Source: Leidyana gryllorum EB-2025a
Taxonomy: Eukaryota; Apicomplexa
Length of the DNA stretch: 64,000 bases
Assembly (NCBI GenBank): GCA_048772705.1
Contig: JBLWGC010000033.1
Span: forward strand, 186,001-250,000
Direction of reading: 5' to 3'
This document shows, piece by piece, positions 1 through 10,336 of this stretch (within the stretch, counting starts at the first letter, position 1; every line of letters starts with the position of its first letter). The notes under the pieces were generated by a model. It saw only the letters and a program-made list of their open reading frames with translations. It was not told the DNA's origin and did not search any database. The position numbers and the translations under genes are program-made.

Positions 1-597
1 CTCGTAACGGTGGACATCAGGACCGAAGGCTGGGGGAACCACTGCAACCGTTCCTGAAGGTGATTCATAGTCGTCGGGCAGTTCTGGAGCTGGCCGTGCT
101 TCAGGCTCAGTGGCAGCAGAAGGCGCAGCTCTGTCCCGTGGCGGCTCCTGTGCCCTCTCCCGCTGCTGGTTTGATGCCTGAGAAGGGGGGGCTTCTTCCT
201 CTTCCCCTTCCTCTTCCCCTTCCTCTTCCCCTTCCTCTGCTTCTCGCTCGAATTGCGGCCCAGGTGCGTTGCGTGGGGGTTCTATGAACTCAGAGGCTTC
301 GGGCACTGGCCTCACCGGCTGAACCTGAGCTCCCGGTGGAGGGCCCTGATACGCCTCTGTCTCCTCTGCCGGCTCGTCCGCCGGGTAATCTTCCTCCATA
401 GCTTGGCCTTCGTCCTCAGGCATATCCTCACGTTGGGGTTGGGTACCACGCTGCACGACCTGAAGATCGGGGATTGGCATAAACCTGGGTTCCTGCGGGG
501 GCAGCTGTGCTGGCAAAGGTTCAAAACGTGACGACGGCCGGATAGACTGAGCATCGGCCGCAGCCAGAGCCGATACAAAGAAGAAAAGGTGACGCAT
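1..597 (-). CDS. Secreted acidic Pro/Glu-rich protein, truncated by window edge
   Basis: The frame opens at an ATG at 597-595 and stays open to base 1, giving at least 199 residues. The N-terminus (MRHLFFFVSALAAADA) is a typical signal peptide: one basic residue, a hydrophobic core and small residues at the likely cleavage site. The mature part is rich in Pro, Gln, Glu and Asp. It contains an in-frame acidic tandem repeat of the type GEEE near 185-240, visible in the DNA as repeated cttcccctt blocks. No domain is recognised. Its start lies 60 bp from the divergent PGL-G6PD start. A secreted or vacuolar surface protein is the inference. The 3' end is outside the window, so later exons cannot be excluded. 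Confidence 0.7.
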   Translation of the reverse strand, partial: MRHLFFFVSALAAADAQSIRPSSRFEPLPAQLPPQEPRFMPIPDLQVVQRGTQPQREDMPEDEGQAMEEDYPADEPAEETEAYQGPPPGAQVQPVRPVPEASEFIEPPRNAPGPQFEREAEEGEEEGEEEGEEEEAPPSQASNQQRERAQEPPRDRAAPSAATEPEARPAPELPDDYESPSGTVAVVPPAFGPDVHRYE

Positions 598-657
598 TTG
601 AGGAGGAGCAAAGGTGTGTGGGTGGGAAACACGCGTGCTCCCTAACTAAAAAGTACC
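598..657. promoter_or_regulatory. Short bidirectional promoter region
   Basis: Only 60 bp separate the start codons of the divergent secreted protein and PGL-G6PD genes, so both promoters and both 5' leaders must share or overlap here. It contains a CACGCG-type variant of the CACACGTGTG palindrome seen elsewhere in the window. Confidence 0.5.
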
Positions 658-3455
658 ATGTCTGAAGCCACAACCCCGTCGAAACGCCGAACAGTGCAAC
701 AAAGCCCACGCTCACCGGGCGAGCTGCAGCAATGGAGCGCGCAAGCGATTGCGAGGGGCGGGACTATGGTGGCTGGTGGAACTACTGAAACATTGTCAGC
801 CCCGATTGTGCTGAACTGTTATTCGGACAAGTCATTCGTAGCCGAAGCCTCCCGGGTTCTGGTCGATAAGATCCGTGAATCGGTGTGTGTGGAGTGCCCC
901 GATGGCATCATGGGATGGAGTGGGAAATATGCCATCGTTGGTCTGTCCGGTGCGTGGACGTAGATGGCTGTGTAGATTGTAAGTGTTGATGACTGTAGGA
1001 GGTAGCACTCCTGAGCCGGTGTACCGTGCTGTATGCTCCTACATGAAAGGCGATGGCCGAAATGAGTTGGATTGGACCAAAGTAATCTTCTTCATGGTGG
1101 ACGAACGATATGTGCCGGAGGATCACAAGGACTCCAATGTGCGCATGATCAAAGAGTCTCTCTTAGCTGGTAGGAATCCCGTTGAGCCTCGACACTGTCT
1201 CACAGAAGGTGTTCCCGTCCCCGAGAAGAACTTTCTTTACCCCAACACGACATTGCCGCTGGAGACTTGTGTATCTGACTATGAGAAAAGGCTCGCTGAT
1301 CTCTTCGCCTTCTCCAGACCGACAGTCTTAGTTCTGGGAATCGGTTCAGATGGTCATTTGGCATCGTGGTTCCCCCCCATGACACCCGAAGAGAGCTTCA
1401 ATGCTTATGATCCCTTCCACTTAGTCAGCCACACTACTCAGGACCGGTAAGCGCAAAGTCCTGCTATGGACCGGCCGCAATCTATGTCGCCAGATTCGCG
1501 GTCAAGGATCGAATCACAGTCTCAATGCACCTTATTCTGTCTGCTCGAGACAAGATCTTCTTTCTCAAGGGCAAAGACAAGGGTGACGTCTATCGACGAT
1601 TGACACGTCAGCCGCCTTCTCGAGAGGCGATCCGAGCAGAACCGCTGCTGCAGGTGCTGCGCAGCAAGGCAGTCACAATCGTCACAACGCCCCCGCTCGA
1701 GAGTGACCCCATTACTGAAATGCACGCGTGTTGGAGAGACAATCAAGAGCATTTGACGGTTATCATTCTTGGCGCATCAGGCGATTTGGCGCAGAAGAAA
1801 ACATTCCCCGCGCTATTCTCGCTCTATCTCGCCCGCCATCTCCCCGACGACTTTCACATCGCCGCATTTGCCCGATCGGCTTTGACTGTGGACAGTCTGT
1901 TCGACAAGTTGCGCCCCAAACTATTGACCATCAGCCAACAATTCTCACTTCAAGATCACACTGAAGAAGAGAAACAACTGCAGGATTTCAAATCTCATAT
2001 CTCATTCCATCACTGCTCGTCCTACCACTCAGAAGAGTAAGATGCCCTGACCTCGAGAGCCTCTCTTGAGTGACGCCCTCCGTCCACCCCTCAGCATCGC
2101 TTGTTGGCTGCTCAATCTTTGTCTTCAGGGATGCCAAGGCGTTGAATCAGCATCTTGAGAATGTGGTTGAGAAGAATTTTAAGCGATCTAATCGTATGAT
2201 CTATCTGGCATTGCCCCCGAATATCTTCGCCGAGGCGGTGACTGTAATTCGAAAAAACTGCTGGTCAAATAGCGGTAAGCTTCCTCAAGCATCACTTCCC
2301 AGCTCACTTCACTCTGCGTCTTCAGGATGGAATAGAGTCATCGTCGAAAAACCCTTCGGCCGAGACTCTGAAAGCAGCCGAGAGTTGAGTAACGCCTTGA
2401 GCAAAGAAGTTCAGGAATCGGAAGTCTTTCGGATCGATCACTACTTGGGTAAAGAAATGGTTTTGAACCTCTTAGTGCTACGCTTCGCAAATGTGTTCAT
2501 GGAGCCTTTGTGGAGTCGTCACATCGTTTCGTGTGTTCGTCTAACCTGGAAAGAGGTGAGCGCGATACGCGCAAGAGCTGTTTCTGCCAAACATTGCTTC
2601 TGTCGGCAGCCCACGGGAACAGGAGGACGGGGCGGATACTTCGATCACTATGGGATCATTCGGGATGTCATGCAGAACCATATGCTTCAGATTTTGTCAT
2701 TGGTGGCGATGGAAAGACCTGTTAGTCTTGAAGACGAGGATGTCAGAGACGAAAAGGTCAAAGTACTCCGCTGCATCAAACCCGCCCGGCTGGAAGATAC
2801 CGTTATTGGACAATACACAGCCGGAGAGGATATGGAAGCATACACTGAAGATCCTGGGGTACCCAAAGACTCCCGTACCCCAACGTTTGCGACCACTGTG
2901 TTGCATATCGACAATGACCGATGGAGTGGGGTTCCATTCATCATCAAAACTGGAAAAGCTCTCGAGAAACAAATCACCGAAGTACGCATTCAAATGCGCT
3001 CGGTATGTGCGAATTTGTTCGGTGATCCGCTGCCGAACAATGAATTTGTTATACGAATCCAACCAAGTGACGCCATCTATCTCAAATGTGTGGGGAAGCA
3101 ACCTGGGCTCGCCAATAGATTGGTCGAAACGGAGCTGGATCTGTCCGTATTGGAACGGTTGCAGGTCGGGCGAGTTAGTGACGCATACGAAAGGTTGCTG
3201 CTTGATGTGGTGAAGGGCGATAAAAGAAAGTAAGCTCCCAATCGCTCGATCCTCATTGCCCCCGACAGTTTCGTTCGCACTGACGAGCTCCGAGAGGCCT
3301 GGAGAATTTTCACCCCTCTGTTGCAAGAACTTGAGGAACGGAAAGTCAAGCCAATATTGTATCCAGCTGGCAGCAAGGGCCCCGAAGCGTCGTACAACTT
3401 GATCACTCAGTGTGGATACATCATGAATGAGGGTTATGTCTGGAAAAAAGGCTAA
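658..3455 (+). CDS. 6-phosphogluconolactonase / glucose-6-phosphate dehydrogenase fusion
   Basis: Seven exons: 658-949, 999-1446, 1494-2036, 2129-2274, 2326-2555, 2610-3229, 3269-3455; 2466 nt, 821 aa. The first ~330 residues are a lactonase, with the LSGGSTP motif rebuilt exactly across intron 1, then FFMVDERYVP and LGIGSDGHLASWFP. The second part is G6PD: ILGASGDLAQKK for NADP binding, RIDHYLGKE as substrate/catalytic signature, then GGYFDHYGIIRDVMQNH and a C-terminal LREAWRIFTPLL. Together they carry out the first two steps of the oxidative pentose phosphate pathway and supply NADPH. The same fusion order is known from Plasmodium. Introns are 39-92 nt and all GT-AG. Intron 4 (51 nt) has no stop, so a retained-intron isoform would still read through. 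Confidence 0.95.
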
Positions 3456-3549
3456 TTGAGGGCGCCGTCTCTTGCAAAATGGACAAGTGCCTGTGCGTGA
3501 TCGTGTGTGTGTCTTATCGAACGAAAGTGTGGAGTTGTGCTTGAGTGTT

Positions 3550-4949
3550 CTATTGAGCCACCGGATTGGGTTGGAAAGCGCCCAGAATGGGTAGCGATTG
3601 CGCGGCAGTGCTGGAAAGATTCTCATTCATGCTGCAGAGGATGAGCACTTATTGAACAACACTTGAAGATTTTGTTACCTGCGTTGCCACACTTCCGCCA
3701 ACTTGTCTTTCTTCCTGGGCCGACCCCGTTTCCTTTTCACACCGGTCTGGAGCTGGACTGGTAAGCCAAACTCATCTTCCCCTAAATAAGGACCATTTGC
3801 GGGTTGCTCGTCCCCATCAATGTTCATTGGTGGCAATGGAGGACCAGTCTGCCCTGCTTCGCACTGGAGTGGATACTTGCGTTTCTTGTAGACCATGAGC
3901 TCCGCTCTGAGGCGCTGACAAATGGCCAATTTGAGAGCTGCATGGTACCCAAATTTCCTGGAACTAAATGTCGCACAGTGGCGTTTATGAGTATCTTGTG
4001 GAAGCCAACTAGCCACCCATGCCTTAGTGCTCCCGTTCCAACCAACTCCCCTGATTGGACATTGTGGCGGCTTGGTGACAGCTTCGATCTCTTCTATGGT
4101 GGGCTCAAAATCAACTGCAAAGTAGCCCGCTTCTTTGCATCTGGCTAACAATTGATTGACGAGTGGGGCAATAGACTTTTTGATCTCAAGAATTAGGGGG
4201 TGGATGACCAGTTGGGCAAACGATTTTCTGCCTAGAATGATTGGCCCGAAGGTGAGGGAAAGAGAGGTGGTCTTTCTCCGTTTGGCCGGGGGGCCATCAT
4301 CTGGGCTGTCCTCGTTCCAGTCAGGATGGACATCCTCAATTTTCCGCCTCCGACTGGGATCCACCTGAGATATGACATAAACCAGGACCTTCCGGGCGAG
4401 GTTATCGACAGCTGCCTCCCATAGCTCCCGTTGGGGCGCGAGGACGGCGAGCTCGTTGGTGTCGATATCCATGCAGGTAGCGAGGATCTCAACAAAAAGA
4501 CTATCCATCACCACCCCCTTCTCCATGAGATCGCCAACCACTAATTCTTCTCCTGCCCGCCCCGCTTGTAACAAGGAATTAATGTTCATCTGCTGAGCCT
4601 CCAAAACATCTTGCATGCCCACTACAGTACCGGGAACGAACTGAGTGGTTCCTTCTGTCGCGTAAGGATCAACAATCTCTTGATTCGGGCAAGGCTTGCC
4701 AATAGTGTCGTATGGCATGACCAAGCTGAGCGGATCCATCATAGCAACTTGGTCTTGCTGATCTTCGGCCTGCATTGGTACGCCATCATCCTCTCCCCCG
4801 ATAGTACTCTGTAGAAGCTGAGCTGCATAATCTCCAGGTGAATAATTATCATCTATAGGAGTCTCCCATGGGATGTCTGCGGCCATCTGGGACCATTGTG
4901 GGTAAGAGTCATAGTTAAATTCCGATTTGGAGTCATAATAGCCATCCAT
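3550..4949 (-). CDS. ApiAP2-type transcription factor with AT-hook
   Basis: Model: exons 4949-3679 and 3631-3550 with a 47-nt intron, 450 aa. The start MDGYYDSK is preferred because upstream in-frame codons run into the shared promoter with IMP4. Around residues 295-350 is an AP2/ERF-like domain: RGVGWNGSTKAWVASWL, then the basic FSSRKFGYHAALKLAI helix segment, matching the apicomplexan AP2 layout. Near the C-terminus KRGRPRKKDK is an AT-hook. The N-terminal third is acidic and Asp/Gln-rich, possibly activating. A putative nuclear localisation signal, PPAKRRK, lies near the middle. Without the last intron the protein would stop two residues after the AT-hook segment at 3675, so the short second exon is less certain. 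Target genes are unknown. Confidence 0.85.
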
Positions 4950-5039
4950 GGTGTGGAATCTCAGAAAGGACACATTTTCATGGGCATGAAGTAGGTATGG
5001 CGGGTGGCGAAAACACCCGTGCGAACATTTTTTCGCACC
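4950..5039. promoter_or_regulatory. Bidirectional promoter between AP2 gene and IMP4
   Basis: 90 bp between divergent start codons. A T6 run at 5028-5033 lies 6 nt before the IMP4 ATG; see the finding on A/T homopolymers. Confidence 0.45.
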
Positions 5040-6199
5040 ATGTTGAGAAGCCAGAAACGGCTCCTGAAGGAGTATCTGCACAAAAACGATGCTGCAGAGG
5101 ACAGAGAGAAGCTGGTTGGTGACAAGAAACGTCTGAGGAAGGCTTTAGAGGAAAATAAGGTGCGATTATTTGACAGTTAGAAAACTATATCCATTTACCT
5201 TACAGCCAATCCCAGACGACCTCAAGAATAATATACAGCTCCGCCAGAAGCTCGATTTGGAAGATGAGAATACCCTGACAGTGGACAGGGATGACGAGTA
5301 CCGGATGGCCGGAAGATATGAACCTCGCATACTCATAACAACTTCTACCAGTCCCAGCCAGCCGTGCGTTCGGTTTGCCAAAGAACTGAAGCTCCTTTTC
5401 CCGAACTCCGAGCGGATAAACAGAGGTGAGCAAGTCTTCGATGCGCACCCGCTGCGTTGAGCGGACATATCTATGCGATGTGACTGTACCCGAGCACTTG
5501 TGGAGTTCGTTCACTTTTGGCCAACCCACGCGTGTGGAGACACCATTTTCACTTCTCAGGTCAAACGTCCGAGAAGGACTTGGTCGATCTATGCAGAAGG
5601 GATGATATTACCGATCTCGTCGAGATATCGGGGGCAGACGGTCAGGGTCGACCGACTATGATGCGGGTGTGTCACTTCCCCTTTGGGCCCACTGCAGTCT
5701 TCACCCTGACGGATATTGTGATGCGTGCTGATCTGCCTGAGAAGCCACCCCACATGACCCAGGCCAAACCGAACTTAATATTCCATCGCTTTGAGACCAA
5801 AACAGGTAACAACTGGTTGGCTGCAAGATATCACTTTCGATCTAAAATTGAATAGGCAAGCGAATCTGCAGCATTTTGAAGCATCTTTTTCCGGTGGCGG
5901 GCGAGAAGTCTTGTCGTGTGATAACGTTCGCGAACGTGGACGACCAGATTGTTGTCCGTCAGCACGTTTGGAAGTCTAACTCCACTTTGAGAAAGTTCCG
6001 CCAGAACGATCCTGCATTACAAGACATGACGGCTGCTGAGAAGTCCAAGCTGATGCAACGGATTGAGGTGGATGAGATCGGTCCGAGATTTACATTGGTA
6101 CCGTTCAAGATAACGCGTGCGACATTAGAGGATAAAGTGGCTGAGGCCGAGTGGAATAAGGCTACTTTTATTCGGAAGGCTAAGGCTGTTTTGGCATAG
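5040..6199 (+). CDS. IMP4: U3 snoRNP protein IMP4 (Brix domain)
   Basis: Four exons: 5040-5159, 5206-5425, 5560-5805, 5856-6199; 309 aa, the usual size for IMP4. The N-terminus MLRSQKRLLKEYLHK and the DDEYRMAGRYEPRILITTS segment are family hallmarks. The Brix core follows, with LLFPNSERINRG, CHFPFGPTAVFTL, LKHLFPV and RVITFANVDDQIVVRQHVW, and the protein ends with GPRFTLVPFKI. IMP4 binds the U3 snoRNA and pre-18S rRNA in the nucleolar small-subunit processome. Three introns are 46, 134 and 50 nt; the 134-nt one is unusually long here. Base composition and codon use look like the neighbours. Confidence 0.95.
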
Positions 6200-6317
6200 G
6201 CAATTGGGACGATTTTTTTTCAGTGTTCCAAAATCATTAGGATCGAACCTCTAACATTTTGGATTCGCTTTGGTTCTACCACCGCACACACGCAACTGAA
6301 AAGGTGGCGCTCGGCTG

Positions 6318-7359
6318 ATGAAGGACATGCTGGACTACAACTCGAGTTCTGCAGACTTGTGTGATCGGCCGAATCTTCAGAAAGTCGTCGAAGATGACAG
6401 TTCGAGCCGTTTCTATAAGACCAGGATGTGTCAATTCTATCAAAAAGCTGCCTGTGTCAAAGGTTCGGCGTGTAGTTATGCCCGTAAGTGATGTTTCACT
6501 GTGGATCGCTATCGTGGCTTTAGATAGCGTAGAAGAACTACGTCCAACTCCTGACCTACTGAAGACTCGATTATGTCAGGATTGGTTGAATGGCAAATGT
6601 ACTCTAATGAATTGCAAGTTTGCTCACGGTCGCCATGAGCTCCGATTTACTCACGATTACTACAAGACAAAAATATGCCACTTCTGGCAACAGAGCGGAT
6701 GCACGAAGGGGGCCTTTTGCCGTCACGCACACGGTGTTCACGAACTCCGACCTGCTCCGCCCCGTGAAGAAGACGGCTTTTCACACTCGTCTACGCGAAG
6801 TTCAGCATCAATGATCAACGTGCGTACGCCGTTGGCGGACCGTCTATCCATGGATCGGAGTCCTGTCCAACATGGCGGAGGGCTCACGGACCATCATAGC
6901 CATGATCATCATGGTCATGGCCATGTTCCCACCACATCACTAACAGCACACTCACCGACACACAGTCGGCAGCAACACAATCACCTCCATCACCACCATG
7001 CCGCTCACCTAACAAATACCCATCAGCAACTACCACCACCTAATTCTGCCCCCCTCACCGTAGCACAACAGCAAGCGTACGCACAGTTGCAGCTCCAAGG
7101 TCTTGCTCAACAACAACTCCTTGGCGGTGGCGGCGGCGCCTCGGCGTCGGGTGGAAATTCCCCTAACCGCCACAATCCAAAGAACAGCAGCGACTTCCGA
7201 TCTTTACCGGCCGAAGATCCCTCCTCCTCCACCTCAGGATCCCCACCGTTGGATCTAAATGCAACTTTGATTGCTGCACTGCTAACAGAAACTCCTCAAA
7301 TTGACCGAGAGGCCATCCTGATGGCTTTGTTGTTGGGGCAATTGGGTAATAAACAGTGA
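6318..7359 (+). CDS. Triple CCCH zinc-finger protein
   Basis: Exons 6318-6483 and 6524-7359 with a 40-nt intron; 333 aa. Three CCCH fingers lie in tandem in roughly residues 35-140: CX7CX5CX3H, CX7CX4CX3H and CX7CX5CX3H, each preceded by a K-T-[RK]-[MLI]-C lead and followed by an EELR or HELR motif. The intron splits finger 1 before its His, and splicing restores YAHS. Downstream is a His-rich stretch (HHSHDHHGHGH), then Gln/Ala- and Gly-rich low complexity. The layout matches apicomplexan C3H RNA-binding regulators of mRNA stability or translation. The specific target is unknown. The C-terminus (IDREAILMALLLGQLG) is a short hydrophobic helix that may bind a partner. Confidence 0.85.
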
Positions 7360-8823
7360 AGAATGCCGGGGAGGAAGCGACTACTGAGTGAGTGGTGTGT
7401 GCTCATGAATAGCGCTAAATACCTGCCGCTACCTGAAGAATGGATTTTGGAGTTTGAGAAGTGAAGATATGGCACTTCAACGATAAGTTTCACTGGCGAA
7501 GGCATGGAAGTCCCCTCCCCCCACCCCCACACTGCGCACTCATCGGTTGCACTTCACCCACTACCTGGGCAGAGTCAAGTATAAATGGCGGCACAAAGGT
7601 GATTACCCATCACCTAATCGTTCTCGGCCGGAAATTAAATTTCTGACTCGTAACTGGCTGGCTTTCCATTCGACAAGAAATGAGGCGAGGTCATTCTCTC
7701 AGGACCAACTGATTTTACTATGCAGCATCATGGCATACTTCCATATAACACTGCTGTTTACTGCGGTGCGGTGCGGTCCCTTCTCTGTATATGCCGAAGA
7801 AGCCTTATATTACTATTGGTCCCTCTCCGCTCGATTTTTGCTTATGAGGGTTTAAGAACGTACGCATACTACAACGCGTGTTGCACACACGAACCGAACA
7901 TACTACACACACATTACGCACATACATACGCCTCACACAATCAATCCACAGCCAGTGGGTGAATCTAAACCTTTCGAGCCTCATTTAACCACCGGAGAGC
8001 CCCCAAGATAATTGTTACAGTGCTTAATGACATTTGGCCGCCGTCATCCAGTCCGTCCAATCATCATTTATCCATTTGTGGGATCCTGACCTGCGGCCAT
8101 TGTATCCCATTTAATCATTCCGCCGCCTCCTGCCCCCGTGTTGCCTCGACTTGTGTAATATTGTTGCTGTTCACAATTGGTTATTTCTTGATTGATTGGG
8201 CGATGCCTTTCATTATAAAGGTCATTCATCTATTTTATTATCAACAGCTCTTCGGCTCCTACTTGGCTGCCTTCTGGTCACGCCATCCCGTTCCGGACTT
8301 TGTGCCTCCCTTACGACTGTAGACCAACCAAGTTATTCAGAATGACCGATCCGTGGACCAAGAGCCCCTGTGTTTTGCTAGTGTGACAATCACAATTTGA
8401 CAGCTGTTTAACTACGCGGCAGTTGTTCAGCCGGTGTGACACTGGCTGCCAATTGAAGCTCACGCAAAACGCCTCTATGATCTCCCACTCTGTACCAAAA
8501 CAATATGGGTAAGCACCATCAAGTTGTCGTGTTCCCCGTCTCGTGCCGAACACACGTGTGCGATGCGCCAAAGTAAAAGTTTGTGAGCAGTACGTCTTCA
8601 CGGCGGCCACAAACCACACTCGATTGCTATGAATGGCTGCGACACCCTCAGCTGGCTAATTTCTTATTAAACACATCTCCACCCCCATTGTGATCATCAC
8701 GGAATGCAAGTGTGTGCGACGATATTTTAATGGAATTATTGGGGCAGGATCGCTGCACGATGTAAACAGAACGATATAGGAGTGTACTGTATACTGATCC
8801 AATCTGCGCACCCCATTGCAGTC
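7360..8823. other. Gene-poor interval
   Basis: About 1.46 kb, the longest stretch without a convincing gene. Short open frames exist on both strands, but none shows domain sense or joins well to others at splice sites. The sequence is more AT-rich than the flanks. It contains one exact CACACGTGTG palindrome at 8551-8560 and presumably the 3' UTR of the CCCH gene and the 5' region of the next gene. An unannotated non-coding RNA cannot be excluded. Confidence 0.5.
8551..8560. promoter_or_regulatory. CACACGTGTG palindrome
   Basis: Exact 10-bp palindrome followed by CG, 263 bp upstream of the ATG at 8824. One of four exact copies in the window. Confidence 0.45.
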
Positions 8824-10119
8824 ATGTCAGTACTCGATGGTGTTAGCAATCAATACAGCCTGCCACCATCTGATCTTTCTCATCGTCAACCTTTCCCGTC
8901 TACACCAGTGATCTACATTCAACCGGGATTGCGTTATCCGATGACTCCGGACGAGTGGGAGCTGTGCAATGTCGCCAATCTGCGTTTCTCCTTTCAAGTT
9001 CACAGACAGGCGATACCTGCTGGATACCATTTCGGTTTCACGGATTCTGGCCACTTTGCAGTGAGCTTCGGTGGACAGATCGTTCAGGTGAGTGAAGCTA
9101 GTGGAGGTGAAAACGACGCGCTCATCAATCAGCTCGATCCTTGCAATTTATACCGCAACTTGGACGACGCACACGCTGCCCCATTGACAGATCCCTCTAC
9201 AAATGAGCAGTTCAGACTATTGATGGATGCTGCGAAGAGTTCGGGATCCTCTTCCGCCCCTGGCTGCCCCGCATTTTCTAATGGGGCTGGCACCTCACCA
9301 TCTGCAGCTGGTTTACCTGCAAACAATTTATTTCATTTGTCTACGGATACGCATGCTTACTCCTTGGAGCCCACTAGCCACTTGAACAATGTCACCTCAA
9401 TACCATCTTCTGAACCTCAGTATGATGAATTCGCGTCCGGCGAGATACAGTGTCCAGAGGTTGTGCAGGACGCGGGACTTATTCATCAAGGTCGTCAAGA
9501 TCCTGCAAATGAAGGGCTCGATGACGTTCATGTCCCTATTTTTGAGTCTCACCATCCTTCCCCGTCAAGCGACAAGAGATCTGCCGAGTCTTCTTGCTCC
9601 TCCTCGACGGGCTCATCCCCTTCCCCTTCCAACTCCCGCGAACAGAAATCGAATGACGACAGTGAACAGGGAACTCCAATGTCGACAGCGTCTACCATTC
9701 GGCGGGATAGCACAACATATGCTGGCAATCCAAGCACCAAAGATGCAGTGGACAATGAAGATACCAAACCCCCCCCGCCTCCCATGAAATGCCACCAACA
9801 GACCCAGACCCCCTCACAGGCCCAAGGTTCCTTTTTGTCCTCACTCGGCAAGAAACCGTCTACTGGTCCCAAATCGCCTTTCGATCTATGGAGAGCGGAC
9901 TTCGGTCCTTTGCTCCCCGTTCCTGAAGCTGAGGCTCCCATTGGTCAGGAAAAACTCCTTCGAAAGCGGAGAAAAGGATATTCTCTCAGGCGGCGGGCTT
10001 ATCCCATCTGGGACCCTGCCACAGATCCTCGAGAGCCCCAGGAATTTCAGCTGCAGGAGATTGAGATGACTACTGTAGACTTCACAGAATTTGCATCGCG
10101 TTTTCGTCAGTGTGTTTAG
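8824..10119 (+). CDS. Unrecognised Ser/Pro-rich protein with basic C-terminus
   Basis: Single exon, 431 aa from the ATG at 8824 (context gcagtcATGtca). The N-terminal ~90 residues look folded (YPMTPDEWELCNVANLRFSF, then AGYHFGFTDSGHFAVSFGG). The middle is Ser/Pro/Asp-rich and probably disordered. A basic patch, KLLRKRRKGYSLRRRAYP, lies near residue 385 and could be a nuclear localisation or nucleic-acid-binding segment; an acidic/aromatic tail follows. I do not recognise the family. A GTGAGT after CAG at 9088 resembles a splice donor, but the frame remains open through it, so an alternative spliced form is possible. Nuclear role is inference only. Confidence 0.7.
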   Translation: MSVLDGVSNQYSLPPSDLSHRQPFPSTPVIYIQPGLRYPMTPDEWELCNVANLRFSFQVHRQAIPAGYHFGFTDSGHFAVSFGGQIVQVSEASGGENDALINQLDPCNLYRNLDDAHAAPLTDPSTNEQFRLLMDAAKSSGSSSAPGCPAFSNGAGTSPSAAGLPANNLFHLSTDTHAYSLEPTSHLNNVTSIPSSEPQYDEFASGEIQCPEVVQDAGLIHQGRQDPANEGLDDVHVPIFESHHPSPSSDKRSAESSCSSSTGSSPSPSNSREQKSNDDSEQGTPMSTASTIRRDSTTYAGNPSTKDAVDNEDTKPPPPPMKCHQQTQTPSQAQGSFLSSLGKKPSTGPKSPFDLWRADFGPLLPVPEAEAPIGQEKLLRKRRKGYSLRRRAYPIWDPATDPREPQEFQLQEIEMTTVDFTEFASRFRQCV

Positions 10120-10336
10120 CATGTGTGTTGATAACCGACAACTCATAAAAAGCCTACTAATATACTATACTACCTAGTGACGTACTCTTCCATTCGCGGT
10201 AGCTCTTTGTAAGGTCTTGAGGACCCTCCAATTGCCATTGTGAGTTCAATGCAACTTATTCGTTGTGATTCGGAGCTGTTCGATTCAAATGAGCATTGCT
10301 ACAATCTAATCTATTGAAAGCTACACTCTCCTTCAT

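Noticed and set aside
2697-3626. 309-aa minus-strand frame across the end of PGL-G6PD
   Set aside because: It overlaps well-supported G6PD exons 6 and 7 and has no domain sense.
4950-5081. Upstream extension of the AP2 protein to an ATG-equivalent at 5081
   Set aside because: It would overlap the first exon of the divergent IMP4 gene; the Met at 4949 gives a normal start.
5426-5559. Box C/D snoRNA in the IMP4 intron
   Set aside because: No RUGAUGA-like C box paired with a CUGA D box at sensible spacing was seen.
8020-8619. Two 100-aa frames in the 7.4-8.8 kb gap
   Set aside because: No recognisable domain, unlikely amino-acid composition and no matching splice partners.
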